Shown here piece after piece: positions 44,641 through 55,609 of a stretch of 64,000 nucleotides of DNA. The notes under the pieces were generated by a model. It was not told the origin of the DNA. It searched no databases and saw only the letters and a program-made list of their open reading frames with translations. Within the stretch, counting starts at the first letter, position 1. Each line of letters opens with the position of its first letter. Source of the DNA: Hyperoodon ampullatus (taxonomy: Eukaryota > Chordata > Mammalia > Artiodactyla > Ziphiidae); NCBI GenBank assembly GCA_949752795.1, contig OX457061.1, positions 32,182,425 through 32,246,424 of the forward strand, in the 5' to 3' direction. The translations under genes and the position numbers were made by a program.

Positions 44641-46277
44641 AATGATTCTCAGCAGGGGGTGGTTTTGCCCCCCAGGGGACATTTGGCAATATCTAGAGAC
44701 ATTCTTTTTATTTTTTTAAAGTGTCCATCAATGGATAAATGGACAGCGAAAAAGTGGTACATGTACACGGTGAAATTTTTTTTAATTGAGGTAACACTGA
44801 TTTATAATATTATATAAGTTATATGTGTACAACATTCTATTTCTACTTTGTATACCATACAGCATGCTCACTACCAAAAATTTAGTTTCCATCTGTCACC
44901 ATACAGTTGATCCTCTGCACTCATTTCACCCTCCCACTCACCCCTCCCCCTCTGTTAACCACCGCTGTGTTCTCTGTATCTATGTGTTTGGTTTGGTTTC
45001 TTTATTTGTTTTATTTACTTTTGTTTGTTTATTAGTTTTTATATTCCACATATTAGCGAAACTATACAGTATTTGTTATTCTTCATCTGATTTATTTCAC
45101 TTAGCATTTAATACCCTCAAGGTCCATCCACGTCACAAATGGCAAGTTTTCATCTTTTTTATGGCTGAGTAGTATTCCATTGTATATATATACACCACAT
45201 CGTCTTTATCAATTCATCCATCAATGGGCACTTAGGTTGGTTCCATACCTTGGTTGTTGTAAACAGTGCTGCAATGAACATAGGGGTACATATATCTTTT
45301 TGAATTAGTGTTTTCATATTCTTTGGATAAATACCCAGAAGTGGGATTGCAGGATCATATGGTAATTCTATTCTTAATTTCTTGAGGAACATTCATACTG
45401 TTTTCTATAGTGGCTGCACCAATTTACATTTCCAACAACAGTGTATAAGATTTTTCTCCACATCCTGGCCAACACTTATTTCTTGTCTCTTTGATAATAG
45501 CCATTCTGACAGGTGTGAGGTAATATCTCATTGTGGTTTTGATTTGCATTTTCCTAATAATTAGTGATGTTGAACATCTTTCCATGTGTCTGTATGTCTT
45601 TTTTGGAAAAATATCTATTCAGCTCCTCTGCACATTTTTTAATATGGTTGTTTTCATTTTTGTTGTATGAGTTCTTTATATATTTTGGATATTAACCCCT
45701 TATTGGATATATCATTTGCAAATATCTTCTCCCATTTATAGGTTGTCTTTTTGTTTTATTGATGGTTTACTTTGCTGTGCAGAAGCTTTTTAGTTTGATG
45801 TAGTCCTATTTGTTTATTGTTGCTTTTGTTTCCCTAGCCTGAGGAGACATATCTAGAAAGATACTGCTAAGACCAATGTCAAATAGCATACCACCTATAT
45901 TTTCTTCTAGAAGTTTTATGGTTTCAGGTCTTACATTCACATCTTTAATCCATTTTCAGTTAATTTTTGTGTATGGTGTGAGACAACAGTCATTCCATTT
46001 TTTTGCATGTGGCTGTCCAGTTTTCCCAACACCAATTATTGAAGAGACTGTCCTTTTTCCACTGTATGTTCTTTGCCCCTTTGTGGTAAATTAATTGTCC
46101 ATATATGCACAGGTTTATTTCTGGGGTACTGATTTTGTTGTCTAGAGACATTTTTGCTTGTCAGGGCTACATCCAATGGGTAGAGAACACGGATGCTGCT
46201 CAACATCCCATAATGCAAGACACAAGAAAAAATTATTTAGCCCAAATGTCAAGTGATGAGGTTGAAAAACCCTGGTT
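44641..46277 (+). mobile_element. MER5A DNA transposon split by an L1
   Basis: Left part 44641-44703 has 'gattctcagcagggggtgg' and 'ccaggggacatttggcaat'. Right part 46141-46277 has 'tttttgcttgtcagggcta', 'gatgctgctcaacatccc' and 'gaggttgaaaaaccctg'. They rejoin exactly at the duplicated 'tctagagacatt'. Confidence 0.92.
44704..46140 (-). mobile_element. L1 insertion, ORF2 C-terminal region to 3' end
   Basis: Antisense. Frames at 45159-45392 encode [22 protein letters not shown] ORF2 text. The 3' UTR ends at about 44780 in a T run. Beyond it, 44719-44778 holds a short sense-orientation L1 piece and then a second T-rich run at 44705-44718. Perfect 12-bp duplications at 44692-44703 and 46141-46152. 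About 1.44 kb, 5' truncated. Confidence 0.93.
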
Positions 46278-46279
46278 TT

Positions 46280-46730
46280 GAATCCTGGATGTTTTCTGAC
46301 CTTTATCCTTTATAGGTTTATTTTATTTTATTTCTTTTATGTTTATATTGATACCTTGAAAGGCAACACCCATTTAAAACAAAAGGAAATGGTTTACCTT
46401 ATATCATAACAATAATGAAAAAGTCCCAGCAGTTAAGAAGATGTTCCAATAGTGTTTACTCATCTCCACTGGGGTGGGGTGGGTCATGTAGAATGGAGAG
46501 CTTGGAGATGGGGAAGGAGATACTGCAACACAGTCAAGAGTCTAATCATTTGAGATTTGAGATTTCATTTTGTTCCTGAATGTGAGGCTACCTAAGGATT
46601 TGCCAGACACTTCCAGGGTCTCACAGCCTGAAACAATGTTTTGGAAAAGCCAAATGTAAGGATGTGTGATATCCTGTTTGCTAGGAGTGAGCAGGACCAC
46701 CCTAGAGCCTGAAAAGATCTTGGTGGACTG
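46280..46730. other. Unassigned spacer
   Basis: T-rich at 46315-46345. No gene or named repeat. Confidence 0.4.
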
Positions 46731-47157
46731 GATTATGTGATTCTCTTCTTGCAACCTTCAGCGACTCTCCACTGCACCCAGGACAAAATACTATGCCATT
46801 CTCCTCCACCTGGCTCCTACCCATCTCTCCAACCATCTCATCTCCTGGATTTTACCCCAGTCATACTGAACTTTTTGTCTTCCCCAGGATATAACACTCC
46901 TATCATGCTTCCTCTCTTGTTTTGTAAACACGGGAACTTTCTTCTACCTGCAAGGTCCTCCACTCTGCTTTTCATCTTACCCCTAGCATTCTCCAAGACT
47001 TATCTCAAGTATCAACCACTTTCTCACCCTTTGTCCAACCCCCCAGCTCGAGTCTGGTGCCCCTCTTGTGACCTCCCAGAAGCCCCTGTATTTACTGCCA
47101 ATATAACACCTGCCCCTCGTCCTGAATTTCAACTAGTTGCCCATTGTCTCTGAGAAC

Positions 47158-47314
47158 TTTTTTAAATAGTTATTTATTTGGCTGCACCGGGTCTTAGTTG
47201 CATCATGCAGGCTCTTAGTTGCATCATCGGATCTAGTTCCCTGACCAGGGCTGGAACCCAGGCCTCCTGCACTGGGAGCGTGAAGTCTTAACCACTGGAC
47301 CACCAGAGAAGTCC
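47158..47314 (-). mobile_element. CHR-related SINE, short old form
   Basis: 'cttaaccactggaccaccag' and 'gaccagggctggaacccagg' on the minus strand with T-rich tail at left. Nine-bp duplication 'tgtctctga' at 47145-47153 and 47316-47324. Confidence 0.85.
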
Positions 47315-47404
47315 CTGTCTCTGAACACTCTGAACAGTTCCCTGTTCAACCCCTCTACTGCCTACCAGACCCAGGGCAGGGCTTGGGTCCCTAACAAGCT
47401 TTCA

Positions 47405-47657
47405 AGGACGATTGGGGAAAAGAATAGAAGAAAAGTAGAGAAGAAAGGTGACAAAAAGAGAGCAAAGAAAAGAAAGAGAAAAGAAACAAAAAAGAATGGA
47501 AGGAAGGTAGCAGGGAGGGAGGGAAGGAGGGCAAGGGACAGAAGACAGAAAGAGAATGAAGGAGGGAAGAAAGCAGATTGGGAGGGGAAAAGGAGGAGAT
47601 GGGAGAGGAGGGAGAGAGGAAGGAGAAAAGAAAGGAAAAGGAAGGGGAGAAGGAAGA
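47405..47657 (+). repeat. Long purine-rich tract
   Basis: About 250 bases almost entirely A and G on the plus strand, with GGAA, GGGA and AAAG words and few pyrimidines. Coding frames within (47556-47778) are Glu/Lys/Gly low complexity. Confidence 0.93.
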
Positions 47658-47909
47658 GCTGTGCTCTTGTTCCCTGCTCAGAAAAGATCTCTCAGATCTT
47701 GCAGATTTAAGATCAAACCCTGCATTAACACTTTTTAAGAATCACATAACTCTTTCACAGCACTCACTACATTTGTAATTTTAGATGTATTTGCATGATT
47801 ATTTACTACGATTTGCAAGCTCCATGAGGTCAGCATCTGTGTTTTCACACACTATTGTGGTTTCAGTACACAGTGTGTCCATAAAAATTATTTGCTAAAC
47901 AAATGAAAA

Positions 47910-48655
47910 GGTGGGCAGACTAACTGAGCAGCACCAGCAGCTAATCTTATTAATAAAAAGGCAGCCTCTTTGTTTTTTAGAAATAGATCTGGGAGTTTGG
48001 ATTTGGTTATTTTACCTCCACCTAAATTTGTCCATATTAAAGAAATTTCCTCTGGTTCTGGGTAGAACTCTTCTAAAGCATTCAAGACAGTGGCATATAC
48101 ATTCTCACTTTAAAAATTAATCCCAGGAGCAATTTATTACAGGGAAATTTCCTGGACTCCAAGAAGCACCTTGAAGTCAGGAGATGATTAATTTGATATA
48201 AACTAAAGTGCTGCAAACATCTGCTCCCTGCTGACATCTGCCTCTCATTAGATTACAGCCCCCACCCCCACCCCCACATCTGGGTGGTGGGAGGAGAGGG
48301 GGAGCTGGCTTCTGTGTTGATCTGGTAACTATAATTATATGGTAAGCTCGGTGCTCAAGGCCCTGGTGCCAGCCACCTGGTGGGGGATCAACATAAAACT
48401 TGCTCTATTGCCTTATGTTCCAGATCCACCCTGAGCACTCCGTAAGTCCTCCGTCATTCCTTACATAATAGAAATAAAAAGTAGAAATGAGCTTGGCGAG
48501 CACATTTTCATCTTGTAGCCCTGGTGAAGCCTGCGTGTGGATGAACCCAAACCCTCGGTTGATTCAAAGAAGCAAATCAATTCCATGAAAAATCTTCTGA
48601 ATCTATTATTTTGGCATCGGGTTTTGTAAATGCTCTTTAATTGATATCTCTTACT
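47910..48655. other. Non-repeat block, possible conserved element
   Basis: No repeat recognised over about 740 bp. Rich in TAAT/ATTA words ('gatgattaatttgat', 'tttaattgatatc') and E-box CAGCTG/CACCTG-like words, with a (CCCCAC)n run at 48260-48277. Suggestive of regulatory DNA only. Confidence 0.3.
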
Positions 48656-48659
48656 CCAT

Positions 48660-49000
48660 TATCCCTTTCCCACCAGTTCCACCTTCAGTGCAATTGTCCT
48701 AAAACCTGTCTCTGACACTGAGCCACCCTATTCAGAAACCTCAGAGGCTCTGCCTCATCCAGAAGCACATACCAACTTCCTAACCTTGACGTCTAAGCCC
48801 TCCACTGCTGCAATAACCTAACTTCCATCCCAGGGCTCTACTTCAAACAGCCTTGTCTTTTGTCATCCAGGGTGACTCTTGCTTCCCAATTCTGCTTGTG
48901 CTCTTTCACCTTTACACCTTAGCTTATTAATTCCATGTAAAGCCCAGATGCCATATAACACCATCTTAATACAGCGCTGTGTTGAAGCAACATCAACCCA
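48660..49000 (+). mobile_element. L2 LINE fragment
   Basis: 'gaaacctcagaggctctgcc', 'tctaagccctccactgctgc' and 'cattccctaaccttgacg'-type text follow internal L2 3' sequence in sense. Confidence 0.5.
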
Positions 49001-49060
49001 GACCCAAAAATGTAAAATTAATTAAATCTCTGGAAATGTTTCATAAAAACACCAAAAGGG

Positions 49061-49275
49061 GGGCCTCCCTGGTGGCGCAGTGGTTGAGAGTCCGCCTGCC
49101 GATGCAGGGGATACGGGTTCGTGCCCCGGTCTGGGAGGATCCCATATGCCGCGGAGCGGCTGGGCCCGTGAGCCATGGCTGCTGAGCCTGCGCGTCCGGA
49201 GCCTGTGCTCCGCAACGGGAGAGGCCACAACAGTGAGAGGCCCGCGTACCACAAAAAAAAAAAAAAAAAAAAAAA
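49061..49275 (+). mobile_element. CHR-type SINE, short young form
   Basis: Complete, with a 28-base uninterrupted A run (49253-49280, overlapping the duplication) and identical 16-bp duplications at 49045-49060 and 49276-49291. It shares 'ggggatacgggttcgtgcc' and 'gggaggatcccatatgccgc' with the nested copy at 22985. Confidence 0.97.
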
Positions 49276-49619
49276 AAAAACACCAAAAGGGAGAACATGC
49301 TCACAACACACAGAAAAACATCCTAAAACCTGTTTTTCCCCATTCTTTTCCCTTATTTTTTCCCATGCATCAAGGCTGACACAAAGTCTCTCTCCTCCCC
49401 AACTCTCAGCTCCTACTCCAAGGTTGCCTTCGAGCCCACATCAGGTTCTTTTGTCTCCTTGCTAGACTAAACTCTTCATATCTATAGCATGTCAGCCTCC
49501 CTGGCTTCTTTGAATTTTCCTGTGAAAGCCCCAGAGCTAATCCAACAAGCAAAAATTCTTCCTCATTAGAAGACACGGTAAGTGGAAAAGACTGAAAAAA
49601 AATGTTATACACTTTGTCT

Positions 49620-50590
49620 TATTTCTGTCACACTGACAATGCACACTCTGCCTGGAATGCCCTTTGCCCATTTCTAATCGTTACTACCCCACTCGACCAC
49701 CACAGCCCAAAACAAAAGATCCTTCCTCCTTGAAGATTGCATGATGTCCCCTGAGAGAACTTTGCATATGATGTCTTGACTTTTAGCTTTTGGTGTAAAT
49801 ATCTTATTTCTACTTTTGAAAATTAGGACTCAAGATCATCTGGCAAACCCCTATTTGCCTTTCAATACTCACCTAAGTATCCCTTCCTTGGAAATGACTT
49901 CCTCACTTTCTTCCCATCCTTGGTTTGGCCATCTCTTTGATGCCATAGAAACCAGCAATAACCTGACATATCATAATGAACTTCAGTGGATATCTTCATC
50001 CATTCAGGCTGCTATAACACATTACCATGAACTAGCGAGCTTGTAAACAACAGAAATGTATTCTTCACAGTTCTGGAGTCTGAGAAGTCTAAGATCAAGG
50101 CTCTGGCAGCTTCAATCTCTGGTGGGAGCCTTCTTCCTGGTTCATAGGTAGTTATCTTCTCGTTGTGTCCTCACATGGTGGAAGGAGCAAGCGAGCTCTC
50201 TGGGGTCTCTGTTATAATGGCACTAACCTTGTTCAGGAGGGCTTCACCCTCACAATCTTATCACCTCCCAAAGGCCCCACCTCCAAATACCAACACACTG
50301 GGGATTAGGTTTCAACATGTGGATTTGAACGGGTCATAAATATTCAGTCTATAGCAGTGATTTTTTACTTATCTGTATTGTCTCACTCCAAACACATGTA
50401 TACCTTGGAAACAGAGAAAGCTCTCATGCTTCTTATACCCCTAAACTTATCCAAGTACTTGGCCAAAGGTAGGTTCTCAGAAAATGTGTATCTGGTGACA
50501 TGTTTGCTAGTTTGTGAGTTCCCCACAATATCTAGTGCTGTGCTTTACTCATAGTAGGGGCTCAAAAAGTATATCTGGAATTGAATTAAG
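49620..50590 (+). mobile_element. L2 LINE, split by a MaLR LTR
   Basis: 'ctctgcctggaatgcccttt' at 49650, 'atttgcctttcaatactcac' at 49850, then after the LTR 'gtttgtgagttccccacaat' and 'ctcatagtaggggctcaaaa' at 50510-50570, in L2 sense order. Confidence 0.7.
49993..50356 (-). mobile_element. MaLR (MLT1/MST-type) solo LTR
   Basis: Reverse complement of the same LTR type as at 440-807: 'gctgctataacacattacca', 'tcacagttctggagtctgag', 'gtcctcacatggtggaagga' and 'caccctcacaatcttatcac', ending 'ttcagtctatagca'. No internal viral sequence. Confidence 0.88.
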
Positions 50591-51320
50591 TGTCTCTGGA
50601 ACATTCAGCTTGATTGAATTTCATTTTTTTGACATAATTTTGTCTGCATGGTAGTCTAATGTTTTCAAAGACAAAAAATGGTGAAGGGAAAACAAAAGAT
50701 TAAAAAAATAAACTGGTTTGACCAGTTTCTTTCCCTCTGGATACAAAGCCAAGCTTGGAGCTTTGTCTGAGGAAATCACAGTCTCAGGCAAAAGCTAATA
50801 GGCTGAGTGTGGGTCCTTCTTCTGTAACCTGCAAAGCTGCAAGACCTTTTATTTCTGTATTAGAATATTCTATTAGGCTCATGTGGCTCCTTTGGTTAAT
50901 GGTGACAGAAAATGTGACTCCAGGGCCACATAACTGCAAATACTATTGGCCTAGAAGCTGGAACAGATTGATACAATTGGCAAACCCCACTTATGCTGCT
51001 CTTTGTAAGAGGGGGGAGAAAGTACAGTGATTAAACTTAATCACTCTTATGCATTGTGCAATTAATCTCCAGCACCCCTGGACTGCTCTCCAGACTCTGT
51101 AACTTACACCCAACCCAAAGAGATGGGCCCATTGACTATGCTTCCAGTGTATAATGGAGTCTACACACAAAAATTCATTAATTCTTTTGAAATTCAGTCC
51201 TTCTCCTACAGTGGAGTGGGAGCTTGGGGGAAAGAGGATACATTTTCTTTGGCAAAGCTTCTGAGTCAGAAGTTTAGGATAGAGTAAGCCTGAGGAAAAC
51301 AGATACCATTGGTTGCCTAT
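50591..51320. other. Unassigned spacer
   Basis: No gene or confident repeat. Frame 50755-51030 has no domain. Confidence 0.4.
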
Positions 51321-51324
51321 GCAT

Positions 51325-51740
51325 TCCCTTAGTTCCAGCCCCAGGGATGGGTCATGAACCTATTCCCCTTGACAACAACTGGTTTAGATGATGGCATGGA
51401 TGTAATTCAAGCCAATGAAGTGTGAAAGAAAATCTGCTGGAGAATTTTAGGAAAAGCTTTCCTTAAAAAAAAAAAAAAGAAAGAAAGATACATAGGAAAA
51501 CCTGATCTCTCTTTTTCCGCTGGACCTTGTCATGCCTAGCTGTGATATCTACAACTGCAACAGCCACCTTGCAACCAAGAGAGAATTTAGCCTGAGGACA
51601 AGGACAAAGATGGCAGAGGCGAAAGAAACAAGGCCCCAAATTCTTGATATTGTGCTGCTGAGTAACCAACACTGGTCCCCGTTATCTCTAAATTTCTTAT
51701 AATATGAAATAATATATTTCTTTATTGGGTAAGCCATTTG
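51325..51740 (+). mobile_element. Possible old LTR-like element
   Basis: 'gggatgggtcatgaacctat', 'gaagtgtgaaagaaaatctg', 'agccaccttgcaaccaagag' and an end 'tttctttattgggtaagcca' resemble an old LTR-type repeat with a poly(A)-like 3' end. I cannot name it. An A run at 51465-51478 interrupts it. Confidence 0.3.
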
Positions 51741-51903
51741 TTTCCATGGATGAACCTAGAGATTATCATACTAAGCAAAGTAAGTCAGAGAAAGACAAAT
51801 ATCATAGGATATCACTTATATGTGGAATTTTTAAAATGATACAAATGAACTTATTTACAAAACAGAAACAGACTTGTAGACATAGAAAACAAACTTGTTT
51901 CCA
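51738..51903 (+). mobile_element. Internal L1 shard lacking both ends
   Basis: About 155 bp of L1 end-of-ORF2/3' UTR boundary sequence with no 3' UTR end and no A tail. It matches 53030-53189 with about two differences. A 9-bp word TTGTTTCCA occurs at both junctions (51738-51746 and 51895-51903). Confidence 0.85.
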
Positions 51904-51912
51904 AGTTTGTTT

Positions 51913-52490
51913 GTAAAGGAATTCATTTCCTTTGCTACTTGAGGCCAAAGTAATCTTAATATATTTGGTTTATTAAATTGACTGAAATTTTTGAAGATTT
52001 TTTTTAAAGCATAGCCCTTCTACCTGCTACATCATAACCAACAGGTGAGACCCCATACCTGCTTTGGCCATTCCCCCTCATATCCCTGGTCCCATAGTCC
52101 TGCTGTGGGCAGTGTTGCTGGCCTTCATCCTCAGCTGGGTGACCCATTGATTAAATGGTCTACATTGAACTATCAAGTCTATATGGCCCCTGAATTGCAT
52201 GCCCAAATCACACACCACCCTTTTCTCCTCCCTTACACTTACAGAACTCTCACTTGCTAAGCCAGCCCCCTGACATCTCTTACCAGAAAGAGAATCTAGA
52301 CCATATGCAGGTAGAGGCAAACTTCATGATCATTACCATGTCCACCTATTCCATTTATTAAGTTCCTGAACACAACTAGCACTTAGTTAAGCTCTTAGTG
52401 AATTAAAGGGACAAGTTGCCGGACCTCCAAGTGACTTCAAGCTCCAAAGAGCCATCCTTCAGACAACTACCTAGGTATTCCTATAGAATG
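51913..52490. other. Unassigned spacer
   Basis: No gene or named repeat. Confidence 0.4.
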
Positions 52491-52892
52491 CATCCATTTA
52501 TCTATTTCATTTATTCATCATTTAGTGAACAGTTAATCTATTCCATGCATCCTGCTTGGCCTTGGGGATACAGCAATGAATGAGCCTTTTACTCATTCAA
52601 CAAATGAGTGTCTACTTTGTGCCAGTCAAACACTAGGAATAAAATTGTGATGGAAAAAATATGTGAAATTTGCCCAAAAGGATCACCTATGGTAGAGATA
52701 GACATTTATCATATATTCACCAAAACACTGGGTGAAGGGGAGAAATATGGCAAGAGAGAACATTCTAGGCAAAGGGAACTGCAAGTTCAAAGGCACTGAT
52801 GCTGAAGGGGGAATGGTGCAATTCAGAATATCAAAGCCACTGTGACTGGAGCACAGTGAGCAAGGGGGAAACTGTTTCAAGGTGTGGCTGGA

Positions 52893-53474
52893 CACAACTG
52901 ACAACAGTCAAGACATGGAAGCAACCTAAATGTCCACTGACAGAGGAATGGATAAAGAAGATGTGGTGTATATATATACAATGGAATACTACTCAGCCAT
53001 AAAAAAGAGTTAAATAATGCCATTGGCACCTACATGGATGGACCTAGAGATTATCATACTAAGCAAAGTAAGTCAGAGAAAGACAAATATCATAGGATAT
53101 CACTTATATGTGGAATTTTAAAAATGATACAAATGAACTTATTTACAAAACAGAAACAGACTTGTAGACATAGAAAACAAACTTGTTTCCAAAGGGGAAA
53201 GGTGAGGGGGAGGGATAAATTAGGAGGTTGGGATTAACATATACACACTACTATATATAAAATACATAAACAACAAGGACCTACTGTATAGTACAGGGAA
53301 CTCTACTCAATACTCTGTAATAACCTATATGGGAAAAGAATCTGAAAAAGGATAGGTACATGTATATATATAACTGAATCACTTTGCTCTACACCTGAAA
53401 CTAACACAACATTGTAAATCAACTATACTCCAATATAAAATAAAAATTCAATTAAAAAATTAAAACCAAAAAAA
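52893..53474 (+). mobile_element. 5'-truncated L1 3' end
   Basis: Begins in ORF2 (WKQPKCPLTEEWIKKMW in the frame ending 53002) and runs through the 3' UTR to 'ccaatataaaataaaaattc' and an A-rich end. Twelve-bp duplications with two mismatches at 52881-52892 and 53475-53486. Confidence 0.9.
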
Positions 53475-53933
53475 GATGTGACTGGAGAGTAAGGAGGTAA
53501 GGACTATGTCACAAACTGCTCTTTATACCATATTAAGGAGTTTGGACTTTTTCCTAAAGGTCCTGATGTGACACTGGAAATTTTTAAGCAGGATAGTAAA
53601 CTGATCAGACTTTTGCTGGAAGGGCCAAGCCTGGAATCATGAAGACTAGTAGAAAAATAAACATAAAGTGAGGAATGACTTAACAAAGGTCATGGCAAGG
53701 GGAATGGAGAAGAGAGGATGGGTAAGAGACATCAGGTAGGTGGGATCAGCAGAAGATAACAGCTAAGATGCTACTGGAGGAAGAGGTGAGGAAGAAGGAT
53801 GAGGAGGCAGAGGTGATTCCCAGGTTTCAGTGGAGTCAATTTGAGTAGGAGCGGAAATTAGAGTGCATTTAGTTAGTGATATATTGTGTCCAAGGTGGAG
53901 GATCCAAGGTAGATGTTAAGATATACACGTCTG

Positions 53934-55609
53934 TGGCATTTTTCACAGAACTAGAACAAAAAATTTCACAATTTGTATGGAAACACAAAAGACCCAGAAT
54001 AGCCAAAACAATCTTGAGAAAGAAAAAGGAGCTGGAGGAATCAGGCTCCCTGACTTCAGACTATACTACAAAGCTACAGTAATCAAGACAGTATGGTACT
54101 GGCACAAAAACAGAAATATAGATCAACGAAACAGGATAGAAAGCCCAAAGATAAACCCATGCACATGTGGTCACCTTATCTTTGATAAAGGAGGCAAGAA
54201 TATACAATGGAGAAAAGACAACCTCTTCAATAAGTGATACTGGGAAAACTGGACAGCTACATGTAAAAGAATGAAATTAGAACACTTCCTAACACCACAC
54301 ATAAAAATAAACTCAAAGTGGATTCAAGACCTAAATGTAAGGCCGGACATTATAAAACTCTTAGAGGAAAACACAGGAAGAACACTCTTTGACATAAATC
54401 ACAGCAAGATCCTTTTTGACCCACCTCCTAGAGAAATGGAAATAAAAACAAAAGCAAACAAATGGGACCTAATGAAACTTAAAAGCTTTTGCACAGCAAA
54501 GGAAACCATAAACAAGACCAAAAGATAACCCTCAGAATGGGAGAAAATATTTGCAAACGAAGCAACTGACAAAGGATTAATCTCCAAAATATACAAGCAA
54601 CTCCTGCAGCTCAATATCAAAAACACAAACAACCCAATCCAAAAATGGGCAGAATACCTAAATAGACATAATAGGTATTCAATAGAAACTAAAAAAGGAT
54701 GTTCAACATCACTAATCATTAGAGAAATGCAAGTCAAAACTGCAGTGAGGTTATCACCTGACACCAGTCAGAATGGCCATCATCAAAAAATCTACAAATA
54801 ATAAATGCTGGAGAGGGTGTGGAGAAAAGGGAACCCTATTTCACTGTTGGTGGGAATGTAAATTGATACAGCCACTATGGAGAACAGTATGGACGTTCCT
54901 CAAAAAACTAAAAATAGAACTACCATATGACCCAGCAATCCCACTCCTGGGCATATACCCTGAGAAAACCATAATTCAAAAAGAGTCATGTACCACAATG
55001 TTCATTGCAGCATTATTTACAATAGCCAGGACATGGAAGCAACCTAAGTATCCATCGACAGATGAATGGATAAAGAAGATGTGGCATATATACACAATGG
55101 AATATTACTCAGCCATAAAAAGAAATGAAATTGAGTTATTTGTAGTGAGGTGGATGGACCTAGAGTCTGTCATACAGATGAAGTAAGTCAGAAAGAGAAA
55201 AACAAATACCGTATGTTAACACATGTATATGGAATCTAAAAAAAAAAAAAAAAAACGGTTTTGATGAACCTAGGGGCAGGACAGGAATAGAGATGCAGAC
55301 ATAGAGAATGGACTTGAGGACATGGGGAGGGGAAAGGGTAAGCTGGGACGAAGTGACAGAGTAGCACTGACATATATATACTACCAAATGTAAAATAGAT
55401 AGCTAGTGAGAAGCAGCTGCATCACACGGGGAGATCAGCTCGGTGCTTTGTGACCACCTAGAGGGGTGGGATAGGGAGGGTGGGAGGGAGACACAAGAGG
55501 GAGGGGATATGGGGATATATGTATACATATAGCTGATTCACTTTGTTATACAGCAGAAACTAAAACAACATAGTAAAACAGTTATATTCCAATAAAGATG
55601 TTAAAAAAA
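53934..55609 (+). mobile_element. 5'-truncated L1, 1.68 kb, longest in the window
   Basis: Covers the C-terminal part of ORF2 and the full 3' UTR, ending 'ccaataaagatgtt' plus A run. Sixteen-bp duplications with one mismatch at 53918-53933 and 55610-55625. Same 3' UTR subfamily as 17.4 and 23.5 kb. Confidence 0.96.
53977..55186 (+). pseudogene. L1 ORF2 C-terminal coding remnant
   Basis: Three in-order open blocks (53977-54237, 54271-54528, 54773-55186) separated by stops and frame changes. The last keeps the ORF2 C-terminal Cys/His motif (CWRGC...FHCWWEC) and the sequence [11 protein letters not shown] up to [12 protein letters not shown]. The endonuclease and most of the reverse transcriptase are missing by 5' truncation, so it is non-functional. 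Confidence 0.9.

Larger units (their letters stand above)
46735..47905 (+). mobile_element. L2 LINE, interrupted by a SINE and a purine tract
   Basis: Sense L2 order: 'ttctcttcttgcaaccttca', 'atgccattctcctccacctg', 'cctctcttgttttgtaaac' (46.7-47.15 kb), then 47740-47905 with 'cagcactcactacatttgta', 'gcaagctccatgaggtcagc' and 'tttgctaaacaaatg'. The middle is displaced by later sequence. Confidence 0.65.

Noticed and set aside
47556..47778. Glu/Lys-rich open frames
   Set aside because: Translation of the purine tract; any A/G-only strand lacks most stops.
53977..55186. Active L1 ORF2
   Set aside because: 5' truncated with internal stops and frame changes; only the C-terminal part remains.
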